A stretch of 64,000 nucleotides of DNA from Clostridia bacterium (GTDB lineage: Bacteria; Bacillota; Clostridia; Peptostreptococcales; Anaerovoracaceae): positions 1 to 64,000 of the forward strand of contig JAILDT010000099.1 in assembly GCA_024689085.1 (NCBI GenBank). Direction: 5' to 3'. This document shows, piece after piece, positions 1 through 9,286 of the stretch. A model generated the notes under the pieces. That model did not search any database. It was not told where the DNA came from and saw nothing but the letters and a program-made list of their open reading frames with translations. Numbering within the stretch: the first letter of the stretch is position 1; every line of letters begins with the position of its first letter. Made by a program: the position numbers and the translations under genes.

Positions 1-570
1 CTTTCCGTCGCGAATGAGATTGCCTTTACCCAGGGTAATCTCATCATCTTCGCCGTAGAATACAGGAACCGCAGCTCTGCCGATTCTGAAGTAGCAAGGT
101 CCGTCCATTTCCACGATCTGGCGGAGCAGTTTCTTCGTCGCCACCGCGTCGGACGGATTCACAACTGTCATGCCCGGAATCGTTCTCATGAGCGCAATGT
201 CCTCGAAGGTCTGATGGCTCGCGCCATCCTCTCCAACGGTGATACCGGCGTGAGATGCACAAACCTTGACGTTAGCTCCTGTGTAGCCAATGGAATTCCT
301 TATGATCTCAAAGGCTCTGCCCGTGGCGAACATGGCGAACGTGCTGGCGCAAACAATCTTGCCGCTCAGTGCAAGTCCCGCCGCAGCACCATACATGTTC
401 TGTTCCGCAATACCCATATTGAAGAATCTGTCTGGAAATTCTTTGGCGAACATGCCTGTCTTCGTGGAACCCGAAAGGTCCGCGTCCATGACCACCAGAT
501 TGTCATATTCTTTTCCAAGCTCGACGAGCTCCTCGCCGTACGCCTGTCTTGTTGCGATTTTATCAGCCAT
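1..570 (-). CDS. Transketolase, C-terminal subunit (partial, runs off left edge)
   Basis: Minus-strand reading from ATG at 570 gives MADKIATRQAYGEELVELGKEYDNLVVMDADLSGSTKTGMFAKEFPDRFFNMGIAEQNM..., typical of the split transketolase C-terminal half; adjacent to the N-terminal subunit. Confidence 0.93.
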   Translation of the reverse strand, partial: MADKIATRQAYGEELVELGKEYDNLVVMDADLSGSTKTGMFAKEFPDRFFNMGIAEQNMYGAAAGLALSGKIVCASTFAMFATGRAFEIIRNSIGYTGANVKVCASHAGITVGEDGASHQTFEDIALMRTIPGMTVVNPSDAVATKKLLRQIVEMDGPCYFRIGRAAVPVFYGEDDEITLGKGNLIRDGK

Positions 571-581
571 AATGTTACTCC

Positions 582-1412
582 TTAATCAAGCGCAGCTCTC
601 GCTGCTTCCAGTTCTTCCAGAGCCTGCTCTGTCTGCTCATCATTCGGGGCCTTGCCGTGCCATCCGGCCTGATCTTCCATGAATGAAACGCCTTTTCCCT
701 TGACGGTTTCCGCTACGATAACAGTCGGTCTCCCCGCGCATTCTCTTGCTTTTGCAAAAGCATCGAGGATCTGCTGCATATCGTGGCCGTTGATCTCTAT
801 CACGTTCCAGCCGAACCCTGCAAACTTATCGCCGATCGGCGACACCTTCATGACGTCGTCGTTACGGCCGTCTATCTGCAGACCATTGTGATCCACGATG
901 GCGACCAGATTGTCCAGACCGTAATGAGATGCTGACATAGCCGTCTCCCAGACCAGGCCTTCCTGAATCTCTCCGTCACCGAGGACTGCGTATACCCTGC
1001 CCGGATCCCTGTCCAGTTTATTCGCCATGGCCATGCCGGCGGCTGCACTGAATCCCTGACCGAGGGAGCCTGTCGCCATCTCGATGCCCGGTATTTTCAT
1101 ATTCGGATGGCCTTGGAATCTGGATCCGATCTTACGAAGATTCTCCGTAAATTCATCCATATCGAAGAATCCTGCCAGGCCCATGGCCGACAGTTGAGCC
1201 GGGCCTGCGTGGCCCTTTGAGAATACACACTTGTCCCTGCCCTTCATCTGCGGATTCTTCGGATCGACGTTCATTTCGCCGAAATAGAGCGCCGTAACGA
1301 TATCGGCAGCGGACAGCGACCCGCCCGGATGTCCGGATCCTGCATTGTGGAGTGCCTTGATGATGCCAATACGCACATCGGCTGCAGTCTTTTCAAGTTC
1401 TCTGATGTCCAT
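582..1412 (-). CDS. Transketolase, N-terminal subunit
   Basis: GHPGGSLSAADIVTALYFGEMNVDP, TPP motif GDGEIQEGLVWE; 276 aa. Confidence 0.95.
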   Translation of the reverse strand: MDIRELEKTAADVRIGIIKALHNAGSGHPGGSLSAADIVTALYFGEMNVDPKNPQMKGRDKCVFSKGHAGPAQLSAMGLAGFFDMDEFTENLRKIGSRFQGHPNMKIPGIEMATGSLGQGFSAAAGMAMANKLDRDPGRVYAVLGDGEIQEGLVWETAMSASHYGLDNLVAIVDHNGLQIDGRNDDVMKVSPIGDKFAGFGWNVIEINGHDMQQILDAFAKARECAGRPTVIVAETVKGKGVSFMEDQAGWHGKAPNDEQTEQALEELEAARAALD

Positions 1413-1561
1413 ACGCTGGTGTCCTCCAAATATTGTTTATCTGTCTGTAAAAATACACATTCTATAACAAGATATAGTATACATGAAAGGAACTCCTATT
1501 ACAATAAGAGTTCCCCGAAATTCACACGATATTCACAATTCGTATTGTATTTTTTACGCAT

Positions 1562-2422
1562 TTACAGCGCTTTGAACGCTGCTGCGACGGCATCTGCGAT
1601 GTCTGCCGACGTCATGCCGTATTCTCCGATGTTCTCTGCCGCGATATCGCCCGCCAGACCGTGCAGAAATGCTGCTGCGCAGACTCTGTCGCCAGGCGCG
1701 GCTTTCAGATGTTTCTGTGCCAGAAGCGACGTGATCATACCGCTGAGCACGTCCCCGCTGCCGCCTGTCGCCATACCAGGATTGCCAGTCGGATTTTCCC
1801 AGACCTCCGGCATGTTCCCTGTTCCGTCACAGATCAGCGTTGGCGCACCTTTGAGCAGCGCGATGCCACCCGTCTTCAGTGCCAGTTCCGTGACCGCTTT
1901 CTCGCGACCGAGTTCCTTCCATGACGCCAATCCAAAAGCGCCAAGCATTCTGTCTGCCTCACCCGGATGCGGTGTGACGACCGTAATACCGTTCCGGTTT
2001 CTGAGTTCATCAAAAGCACTGTATCTGCAAAGGCAGTTGATCCCGTCCGCGTCAATGACGAGCGGTCCGGAATAATCGCAGATGACTCTGTAGATCAGTC
2101 TCATGCTCTCTTCGCTGACGCCCAGCCCCGGACCAATGCATATGGCGTCATAGACGCCCAAATCTGCTTTTGCGGCCTCTTCTCTGTCGATACACATGGC
2201 TTCCGGTACAGAAATCTGCAAGATATTGAAGAGTTCATCAGGGACTGAGACCTTGACCAGACCTGCTCCAGAATACAGAGCACCTCTTGCAGCCAGAACC
2301 GCCGCGCCGGCCATTCCTCTGCTTCCCGCGATGATCAGTACACGACCAGCCTGACCTTTATGCATGTCAGATGGCCTCTCCGTGATGAAGTTTTCCACAA
2401 AATCGGTTGTGATCTGATTCAT
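1562..2422 (-). CDS. nnrD: ADP-dependent NAD(P)H-hydrate dehydratase (YjeF C-terminal/NnrD type)
   Basis: GRVLIIAGSRGMAGAAVLAARGALYSGAGLVKV, TPHPGEADRML, NPGMATGGSGDVLSG motifs; no YjeF-N epimerase domain. Confidence 0.9.
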   Translation of the reverse strand: MNQITTDFVENFITERPSDMHKGQAGRVLIIAGSRGMAGAAVLAARGALYSGAGLVKVSVPDELFNILQISVPEAMCIDREEAAKADLGVYDAICIGPGLGVSEESMRLIYRVICDYSGPLVIDADGINCLCRYSAFDELRNRNGITVVTPHPGEADRMLGAFGLASWKELGREKAVTELALKTGGIALLKGAPTLICDGTGNMPEVWENPTGNPGMATGGSGDVLSGMITSLLAQKHLKAAPGDRVCAAAFLHGLAGDIAAENIGEYGMTSADIADAVAAAFKAL

Positions 2423-2432
2423 AGTATGACCC

Positions 2433-2750
2433 TCAATCCGCCATAGAACGCAGTTTATCTGCAGCCTGACGGTTCACGCGCATGAAAATCTTACCTCTGT
2501 GCTTGGTGTAAACAGCAAGATCTTCATGAAGGAACGCTTCATCCTTCGTTTCGACTCTGGCGATGTCACCGTCTCTGACCTCGAAGGTGATCGGATTGTC
2601 ATCGATCTGGACAAAAATACCTACCCGGAGCCGTTCGTTCGGGCTCACTGCGAAGTATTCCGTCTCTTCTTTTGTGATCAGCCAGTAGACGAAGCTGCCA
2701 TCGTAGCTTCCTCCTACCACTCTGCCAATTGGCGGAATATACTTAGCCAT
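2433..2750 (-). CDS. Hypothetical protein, 105 aa
   Basis: Intact ORF starting ATG at 2750 immediately upstream of nnrD, same strand; no family recognised. Confidence 0.7.
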   Translation of the reverse strand: MAKYIPPIGRVVGGSYDGSFVYWLITKEETEYFAVSPNERLRVGIFVQIDDNPITFEVRDGDIARVETKDEAFLHEDLAVYTKHRGKIFMRVNRQAADKLRSMAD

Positions 2751-2758
2751 GGATTACC

Positions 2759-3250
2759 TCACGCATTCAGCAGGCTGTATTCACCTGTCACAGTGTCAAA
2801 CAGTATGTGGAATACCTCCTTGTCATCATTCAGACATTCCACAATGAAGAAAGGTTTGTAGACCAGTTCATCGTTCACATACTCAATGTCAGGTATGTTG
2901 AGGACCCGCTTCGCCTTCTGGATCTCGCCGTATACCGTACGGGGAGCATCGTGAATGGCCTTGATCTTGTCGATTTTGACAGGAATCAACATACTCTCAT
3001 CCACATCCGTCATAACGAACTCGCCCCTGGACTTTGCCATGGAGTACTGCCCTTTCCACATATCGCACATGACCAGAACCTTCTCAGACAATCTCTCCAG
3101 CTTGCCCCTGTAGTTCACGTCAAACTCCATGAGGAGATAGGGATAAAACAGGATATCCATCTTCTCTATAGTGAAGTGTTTGCTTCTCTTGTACAGGCGC
3201 TCATAGGCATCCTGCATTTTGAATCCGTTTTTGATGCTCTTGATTTCCAT
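2759..3250 (-). CDS. Hypothetical protein (~163 aa from ATG MEIKSIKN)
   Basis: ORF 2759..3268 trimmed to ATG at 3250; tight spacing with the downstream gene; no family recognised. Confidence 0.65.
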   Translation of the reverse strand: MEIKSIKNGFKMQDAYERLYKRSKHFTIEKMDILFYPYLLMEFDVNYRGKLERLSEKVLVMCDMWKGQYSMAKSRGEFVMTDVDESMLIPVKIDKIKAIHDAPRTVYGEIQKAKRVLNIPDIEYVNDELVYKPFFIVECLNDDKEVFHILFDTVTGEYSLLNA

Positions 3251-3269
3251 GAATGTATTATAACACAAA

Positions 3270-3290
3270 GGCCGGGCGATTTGCCCGGCC
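3270..3290 (-). terminator. GC-rich hairpin downstream of the symporter gene
   Basis: ggccgggc-gattt-gcccggcc perfect inverted repeat. Confidence 0.6.
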
Positions 3291-3324
3291 TGTTAGTTTT
3301 TGTGTTTTTACTGATCTGCAGTCT

Positions 3325-4914
3325 TTATACCGGCTGGAATCCTCTCTCTTCCATGTAGGATGACTCCTTCAGGAATGTGAGAACGCCGTTCGTTTCAGGA
3401 GCGATGTCCTTGTAGTTAACAGTAGCAAATCCAGCAGGGATCTTGGTCTTGCAGGCTGCTCTGTCGACCAGATCCTGCATTTCCTTTGTCGGTGGCTTAC
3501 CGATCAGTGATCCGATAATGTAAGCCGCAACGGATACGATGATACCCATGAAGAACGTGTGCATTCCTGTCGGACCTGCCAGTCCGGCAGCCTCCCAGAT
3601 GATTGATACAATACATCCGGAAATCATGGACATGTAGCATCCGAGGGTATTGCCTCTCTTCCACCATACCGCTCCGACATAGGACGGCAGGAAAGAAGCT
3701 CCCAGCGTGCTGAATGAGAATACAACGATCTGGAATACTCCAGGAGGCTGAATCAGCGCGATGATGACGGAAATGACACCAACCGCCAGGATGCAGATTC
3801 TTGACACATTCATCAGCTGCTTATCGGAAGCATTCTTGTTGATGTATCTCTGATAGATATCACGGCCGAGCATGGTTCCCATGAGCATGAGCTGTGCATC
3901 AGCAGTACTCATGATCGCCGACATGATGGCAACGAGTACGATGGCTGCCAGAATACCTGGAAGCAGCATATACGCCAGTGACAGTACGACCATTTCAGGG
4001 TCTTCGATATTAGGCAGCAGCAGGATGCCCATCAGTCCCATGATATACGGAACGAAGATGAACAGCTGATTCCATACTGTTGCGATGACGACTGTCTGCT
4101 TGGCCAGTTTCGGGCTCTCCATCGCCATGTGACGGATGACGACGTGCGGCAGTCCCATGTAACCAATCAGATATACACCAACTGCACCTGCAACAACACC
4201 CCACTGACCCTGGTACATGTTGCCTTTGCCCCACATACCTGTGAGCGTCGGATCCAGTGCTGTCAGCTGCTCGTTCAGTCCTGTGAGTCCGCCGACCTGG
4301 TTCCACGCAAGTACGAAAATCATGACCATGGAACATACCATAACGATGCCCTGGATGAAGTCCGTCCACGCGACAGCCAGATAGCCGCCTGCGAATGTGT
4401 AGAATACGATTACGCCGGCGCCGATGATGATTGCTACAGGAAGAGGAACTCCCAACAGCGCGCACATGGTCTTTCCTGCGGACAGGAACTGCGCCAGTAC
4501 ATATCCATAAACAAAGCAGATAGCGATGACAGCAGCAATGGCTCTTGTCGCTTTGCCAGGATAACGTTTCTCAATGTACTCGATCGGTGAAAGACATCCG
4601 AGGAAGTATGACAGTCTTCTCATTCTCTTTCCCAGGATACCTACGTTGAAGATCGCTCCGCCTCCATCGCCGACAGCATACCAGAGAGTGAAATATCCTT
4701 CTCTGTATGTCTGCGCAGGACCTCCCATGAACATGTATCCGGACATGGACGTGGTCTGAAGGGTGAGTGCTGTCAGAACGGATCCGATCCTACGTCCGCC
4801 CAGCAGATAATCTTCGGAAGTTTTACTGTGTTTTGCCCAATAGACTCCAATTCCAATCATACCGATGAGGTAAATGAGCAGAACAACATATTCGGTTACG
4901 CCTCCGCCAATCAT
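3325..4914 (-). CDS. Sodium:solute symporter (SSS/PutP-like family)
   Basis: Multi-TM protein; SEDYLLGGRRIG, LTLQTTSMSGYMFMGGPAQTYREG, FAGGYLAVAWTDFIQG, all typical of SSS transporters. Confidence 0.92.
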   Translation of the reverse strand: MIGGGVTEYVVLLIYLIGMIGIGVYWAKHSKTSEDYLLGGRRIGSVLTALTLQTTSMSGYMFMGGPAQTYREGYFTLWYAVGDGGGAIFNVGILGKRMRRLSYFLGCLSPIEYIEKRYPGKATRAIAAVIAICFVYGYVLAQFLSAGKTMCALLGVPLPVAIIIGAGVIVFYTFAGGYLAVAWTDFIQGIVMVCSMVMIFVLAWNQVGGLTGLNEQLTALDPTLTGMWGKGNMYQGQWGVVAGAVGVYLIGYMGLPHVVIRHMAMESPKLAKQTVVIATVWNQLFIFVPYIMGLMGILLLPNIEDPEMVVLSLAYMLLPGILAAIVLVAIMSAIMSTADAQLMLMGTMLGRDIYQRYINKNASDKQLMNVSRICILAVGVISVIIALIQPPGVFQIVVFSFSTLGASFLPSYVGAVWWKRGNTLGCYMSMISGCIVSIIWEAAGLAGPTGMHTFFMGIIVSVAAYIIGSLIGKPPTKEMQDLVDRAACKTKIPAGFATVNYKDIAPETNGVLTFLKESSYMEERGFQPV

Positions 4915-5105
4915 TGTACCTCACCCCCTTCTTCGACCTTACCGTCTTTCAGTGACTCCTGCCACTTGTCATAAGCCTCCTCCCAGGCTTCTTCTTCCTT
5001 ATCGTGCTTGGCCATAACAATATACATGATAATCGCAATGACGATGTACGTTACCGGCCACGAAAGGAATGCGAAGAATACATGGGGTTCAAGTCCAAAA
5101 ATCAT
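4911..5105 (-). CDS. Small membrane protein, candidate symporter accessory subunit (64 aa)
   Basis: One hydrophobic segment plus acidic/basic tail; 4-nt overlap with the symporter start implies translational coupling. Confidence 0.7.
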   Translation of the reverse strand: MIFGLEPHVFFAFLSWPVTYIVIAIIMYIVMAKHDKEEEAWEEAYDKWQESLKDGKVEEGGEVQ

Positions 5106-5252
5106 ATCCTCCTCCTTTCAACGGTAATGGGTGAAATAACGAAAATTGTACGAACAATAATTTCTGGTTCATTATATCATAAAAACTTCACTTGATTAGC
5201 AAATTAAATTATTAACAATGCAGATTTGCATATTATCTGTTTTTTAATTGTA

Positions 5253-5283
5253 TAAAAAGGACCGATGCCGAAGCACCGGTCCT
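5253..5283 (-). terminator. Rho-independent terminator of gdhA
   Basis: Minus strand AGGACCGGTGC-TTCG-GCATCGGTCCT followed by TTTTTATA. Confidence 0.85.
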
Positions 5284-5321
5284 CCGTAAGTCATTCTGTT
5301 ATGCCGAATCAAAAGCCCTGA

Positions 5322-6689
5322 TTATACAAGACCCTGTTCCATCATTGCAGCAGCAACCTTTTCGAATCCAGCGATGTTACCACCCTGTACGAGCAGGTTC
5401 TTGTTGCCATAGTACTTCTCGGCAGCAGCAGCACTGTTCTTGTAAATGTTGATCATGATCTGGTGCAGCTGATCATATACATCCTGATGCTGATATACAG
5501 TGTGACCAGCGTTCTGTCCCATCTCGATGCATGAGCAAGCAACGCCGCCTGCGTTAGCAGCCTTAGCGGAACCAACAGCTGTCTCGTTCTCAATGAGATA
5601 CTCGAGTGCGTCGTTCGTTGTAGGCATGTTAGCGCCTTCACAGTAGAACTTGCAGCCGCCTTCTACGATCTGCTTAGCATGCTCCATGTGAACGTCGTTC
5701 TGCATAGCGCAAGGAATGAACATGTCAACCTTGATGCCCTCATCCTGCTGTACGCCCCAAGGCTTCTTTCCAGGATAGAACTTAGCGCCAGGGAACTTGT
5801 CTGCGTAAGGTGCGCAGATGTTCTTGCCGCTTGATCTCAGGTCGAGCAGGTAAGCAACCTTTTCGTCAGTGGTCAGACCATCTGGATCGTAGATGTATCC
5901 GTCCGGACCTGAAATCGTAACGCACTTAGCACCGAGGTCCTTCAGCTTCCAAGCAGCACCCCATGCAACGTTACCGAAACCGGAGATACCAACAACCTTA
6001 TCCTTGAAGTCTTCGCCGTTAGCCTTCAGCATTTCTTCTGCGTACCATACGATACCGAATCCAGTTGCTTCAGCTCTTCCAAGCAGTCCGCCGTATGAAA
6101 GGCCCTTACCAGTCAGAGTGCCTTCATATCTGTCAACGATTCTCTTGTACTGTCCGAACAGATAACCGATTTCTCTGCCGCCTACGCCCAGGTCGCCGGC
6201 AGGAACGTCAGTGTTAGGACCAATGTGTCTGTACAGTTCAGTCATGAACGCCTGGCAGAATCTCATTACTTCAGCATCGCTCTTTCCGTTAGGATCGAAG
6301 TCTGAACCGCCCTTGCCGCCGCCGATTGGCAGACCAGTCAGGGAGTTCTTGAAGATCTGCTCGAAGCCCAGGAACTTGATGATTCCAGGATATACGTTCG
6401 GAGCAAATCTCAAGCCGCCTTTGTAAGGTCCGATTGCGCTGTTGAACTGATATCTGTAGCCCTTGTTGACCTGTACTTTACCAGCGTCGTCAACCCATAC
6501 TACTCTGAAAGTTACGCCTCTTTCAGGCTCTACCAGTCTCTCGAGAAGAGCTGCTTCTTCGTACTCAGGGTGCTGTTCAACAACTGGGATCAGTGAAGTC
6601 AGTACTTCTTCTACAGTCTGATGAAATTCAACTTCGCCAGGGTTGTTAGCCTTGCACTGCTCAATGACTCTTTCTACATAGTTTGACAT
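5322..6689 (-). CDS. gdhA: NADP-specific glutamate dehydrogenase
   Basis: NKGYRYQFNSAIGPYKGGLRFAPNVYPGIIKFLGFEQIFKNSLTGLPIGGGKGGSDFDPNGKSDAEVMRFCQAFMTEL. Confidence 0.97.
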   Translation of the reverse strand: MSNYVERVIEQCKANNPGEVEFHQTVEEVLTSLIPVVEQHPEYEEAALLERLVEPERGVTFRVVWVDDAGKVQVNKGYRYQFNSAIGPYKGGLRFAPNVYPGIIKFLGFEQIFKNSLTGLPIGGGKGGSDFDPNGKSDAEVMRFCQAFMTELYRHIGPNTDVPAGDLGVGGREIGYLFGQYKRIVDRYEGTLTGKGLSYGGLLGRAEATGFGIVWYAEEMLKANGEDFKDKVVGISGFGNVAWGAAWKLKDLGAKCVTISGPDGYIYDPDGLTTDEKVAYLLDLRSSGKNICAPYADKFPGAKFYPGKKPWGVQQDEGIKVDMFIPCAMQNDVHMEHAKQIVEGGCKFYCEGANMPTTNDALEYLIENETAVGSAKAANAGGVACSCIEMGQNAGHTVYQHQDVYDQLHQIMINIYKNSAAAAEKYYGNKNLLVQGGNIAGFEKVAAAMMEQGLV

Positions 6690-6754
6690 TTTCCGTTTCT
6701 CCTTCTTTTAAATTAAATTAATTTATAAAGTATTTTAATGTCCTTTGCCCAATA

Positions 6755-6783
6755 ATGATAACACTTTGTGAAATTTCCGTCAA
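6755..6783 (-). promoter_or_regulatory. Predicted sigma-A promoter of gdhA
   Basis: TTGACG-17 nt-TATCAT on minus strand upstream of gdhA. Confidence 0.5.
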
Positions 6784-6862
6784 CGCAATTCAGAAGCGTA
6801 TTTTGATGTATACAAGCAATAAATATGCGTTTCTGCATACAAAAAATCTGTGCTTTTTTTCT

Positions 6863-6890
6863 TTGATTTTGCAAGGGCTTTTGTTATACT
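6863..6890 (+). promoter_or_regulatory. Predicted sigma-A promoter of mgtE
   Basis: TTGATT-16 nt-TATACT, then aaaggagg RBS before ATG 6938. Confidence 0.5.
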
Positions 6891-6937
6891 TGAATAAGTA
6901 TGGACCACTCAAATTTACAGAAAGGAGGTAACGTATC

Positions 6938-8407
6938 ATGACGGAAGAAAAGATCACGAATGATGTCTTCGAAGAAACAGAACAGACAACTGAAGAAATA
7001 GAACCAGTCGCGCTGGACATGGAGACCAAAAACCAACAGTTCGATGAAGACGTGGAAAAAGTCCTCGAGCTTCTTCAGAACGGCGATTATTTTGATACGC
7101 GAAGCCTCCTTCTGAGCTATAACGAAGTCGATATCGCGGAAATCTTCGAAGAGATACTCGATGAGCTCAGTATTGAAAAGGCCATCATCGCCTTCCGTAT
7201 GCTGCCGAAAAACGTGGCAGTCGAAGTGTTTTCCTATCTGCCGGGCGACGATCAGGTCAACATCATCGACGGCATCACCGATAAAGAAATCGCCTTCATT
7301 ATGGATGAGATGGACTTCGACGATAAGATCGACGTACTGGAGGAACTCCCTGCGAACATCGTCGACAAGATCCTTGACCAGACACCGCGTGAAGAACGCA
7401 AGCTGATCAACATCTTCCTGAACTATCCGGAAGACAGCGCCGGAAGCCTGATGACTCCTGACTACATCAGTCTTCAGGAGACGATGACAGTCAAGGAAGC
7501 CCTGGCCCATATCAAGCAGCAAGGCATGGACAGTGAGACGGTCTACACCTGCTACGTCAAGCACGGCGGCAGAGAGCTGGAAGGCATCGTTTCCCTCAGC
7601 GCTCTGGTAACAGCAGATGACGACATTCTCGTTTCCGACCTGATGCACAAGGATTACGTATACGTCAACGTCTATGACGACCAGGAAGAAGTCGCGGAAG
7701 TGTTTAAAAAGTACGGCTTCCTGGCTATTCCGGTCGTGGATAACGAAAACCGTCTTGTCGGTATCGTAACCGTAGACGACATCATGGAGGTTATCGAAGA
7801 AGAGACCACCGAGGATATCGAGCGTATGGGTGGTATCGTCGGTAATGAACCGGATGATAAGTATCTGGATATCGGTGTCTTCCGACACGTGCGAAACAGA
7901 TTGCCGTGGCTTTTGTTCATGACCGTCATGCTCATGATCACGGGATCTCTCATCGCCCAGTTTGAGGAAGTCCTGTCACAGGTCATCATCCTGGTCGCCT
8001 ACCTGCCGCTCCTCATGGGAACCGGCGGAAACACAGGTACACAGGCCGCGACCCTAATCATCCGTGGACTCTCCGTCGACGAAGTCGACCTGAAAGACGT
8101 CGGCAAAATCCTGTGGAAAGAACTCCGCGTCAGCATTATACTGGGTATCGTGCTCAGTGTATTCAACTTCCTGAAGATCGTCCTCGTGGATGGACAGTCA
8201 CCGCTCATCGCTCTGACCGTCGCCTTCTCCATGATCATGGTCATCGTATTCGCGAAGCTGCTGGGCGGAATGCTCCCGATGCTCGCCAAAAAAGTCGGCG
8301 TGGACCCTGCCCTTATGGCGACACCGATGATTTCGTCCCTGACAGATATGGTATCATCCTGCATCTATCTGCTGACCGCTTCGATTCTGCTGGGCATCGC
8401 ACTGTAA
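6938..8407 (+). CDS. mgtE: Magnesium transporter MgtE
   Basis: MgtE-N repeats, CBS domains (YGFLAIPVVDNENRLVGIVTVDDIMEVI), PLLMGTGGNTGTQAATLIIRGL TM motif. Confidence 0.96.
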   Translation: MTEEKITNDVFEETEQTTEEIEPVALDMETKNQQFDEDVEKVLELLQNGDYFDTRSLLLSYNEVDIAEIFEEILDELSIEKAIIAFRMLPKNVAVEVFSYLPGDDQVNIIDGITDKEIAFIMDEMDFDDKIDVLEELPANIVDKILDQTPREERKLINIFLNYPEDSAGSLMTPDYISLQETMTVKEALAHIKQQGMDSETVYTCYVKHGGRELEGIVSLSALVTADDDILVSDLMHKDYVYVNVYDDQEEVAEVFKKYGFLAIPVVDNENRLVGIVTVDDIMEVIEEETTEDIERMGGIVGNEPDDKYLDIGVFRHVRNRLPWLLFMTVMLMITGSLIAQFEEVLSQVIILVAYLPLLMGTGGNTGTQAATLIIRGLSVDEVDLKDVGKILWKELRVSIILGIVLSVFNFLKIVLVDGQSPLIALTVAFSMIMVIVFAKLLGGMLPMLAKKVGVDPALMATPMISSLTDMVSSCIYLLTASILLGIAL

Positions 8408-8415
8408 ATGAACAA

Positions 8416-8446
8416 CAAAAAAGGCTGCGCAACGCAGCCTTTTTAT
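8416..8446. terminator. Bidirectional terminator between mgtE and crotonase gene
   Basis: aaaaaaggctgcg-caa-cgcagccttttt. Confidence 0.85.
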
Positions 8447-8455
8447 AATGCTGTT

Positions 8456-9232
8456 TTACTTGTTTTTGAACTCTGCTGCCCTCTTCTCCAGGAACGCCGA
8501 CGTTCCTTCCTTCAGGTCTTCTGACGAGAAGGAAATGCCGAAGGAGTTGACTTCCAGCTCTGATGCGGATTTCATATCCATATCATAGCCGTTGTTGATG
8601 CAATGCTTGGCGACGCCAACAGCGATCGGAGCTTTGCTCATAATCGTCTTCGCAAGAGCTTCGCAAGTCGGCATCAGTTCTTCCGGTTCAACGACCTTCT
8701 CAACCAGTCCGATACGTCCGGCTTCTTCCGCGCCAATGACCTCGGCTGTGTAGATCAGATACTTGGCCATGCCTTTGCCGACCAGTCTGGAGAGTCTCTG
8801 TGTTCCGCCGAATCCAGGGATCAGACCCAGGCCAACCTCAGGCTGACCGAACTTGGCCTTTGCGGAAGCAATTCTGATGTCGCAGGCCATGGACAGCTCG
8901 CATCCGCCGCCCAGTGCGAAACCGTTGACCGCCGCGATGACAGGTTTGCTCACGTTCTCGATGAAGTTCATCGTTCTGTGTCCCGCTTTTGCAAATTCTC
9001 TGGCTTCCAGAGTGTTGAAGTTTGCCATCTCCGCGATGTCCGCACCGGCAACGAAGGATCTGCCGTCGCCTGTCAGGATCGCAACCCTGGCTTCCCCATC
9101 TGCATCAAATTCTGCAAAAGCATCATAGAGCTCTTTGATGACCTTTGAGTTGAGCGCGTTCAGCGCTTCCGGTCTGCAGACTGTGATGTAGGCAATGCCT
9201 TCTTTTACTTCGTATTTCAGTGTTTCGTACAT
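8456..9232 (-). CDS. crt: Enoyl-CoA hydratase/3-hydroxybutyryl-CoA dehydratase (crotonase family)
   Basis: NALNSKVIKEL, SFVAGADIAEM, GFALGGGCELSMACDIRIAS, GQPEVGLGLIPGFGGTQRL. Confidence 0.92.
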   Translation of the reverse strand: MYETLKYEVKEGIAYITVCRPEALNALNSKVIKELYDAFAEFDADGEARVAILTGDGRSFVAGADIAEMANFNTLEAREFAKAGHRTMNFIENVSKPVIAAVNGFALGGGCELSMACDIRIASAKAKFGQPEVGLGLIPGFGGTQRLSRLVGKGMAKYLIYTAEVIGAEEAGRIGLVEKVVEPEELMPTCEALAKTIMSKAPIAVGVAKHCINNGYDMDMKSASELEVNSFGISFSSEDLKEGTSAFLEKRAAEFKNK

Positions 9233-9286
9233 GATGTATCATTCCTTCCTTCCAAGTAATATTTATATATTTCTGTTCTGATTATA

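Noticed and set aside
6690-6937. M-box Mg2+ riboswitch upstream of mgtE
   Set aside because: Only ~50 nt between predicted promoter and start codon; no conserved M-box elements seen
6884-7888. 334-aa minus-strand ORF
   Set aside because: Antisense to mgtE, which has unmistakable CBS/TM motifs
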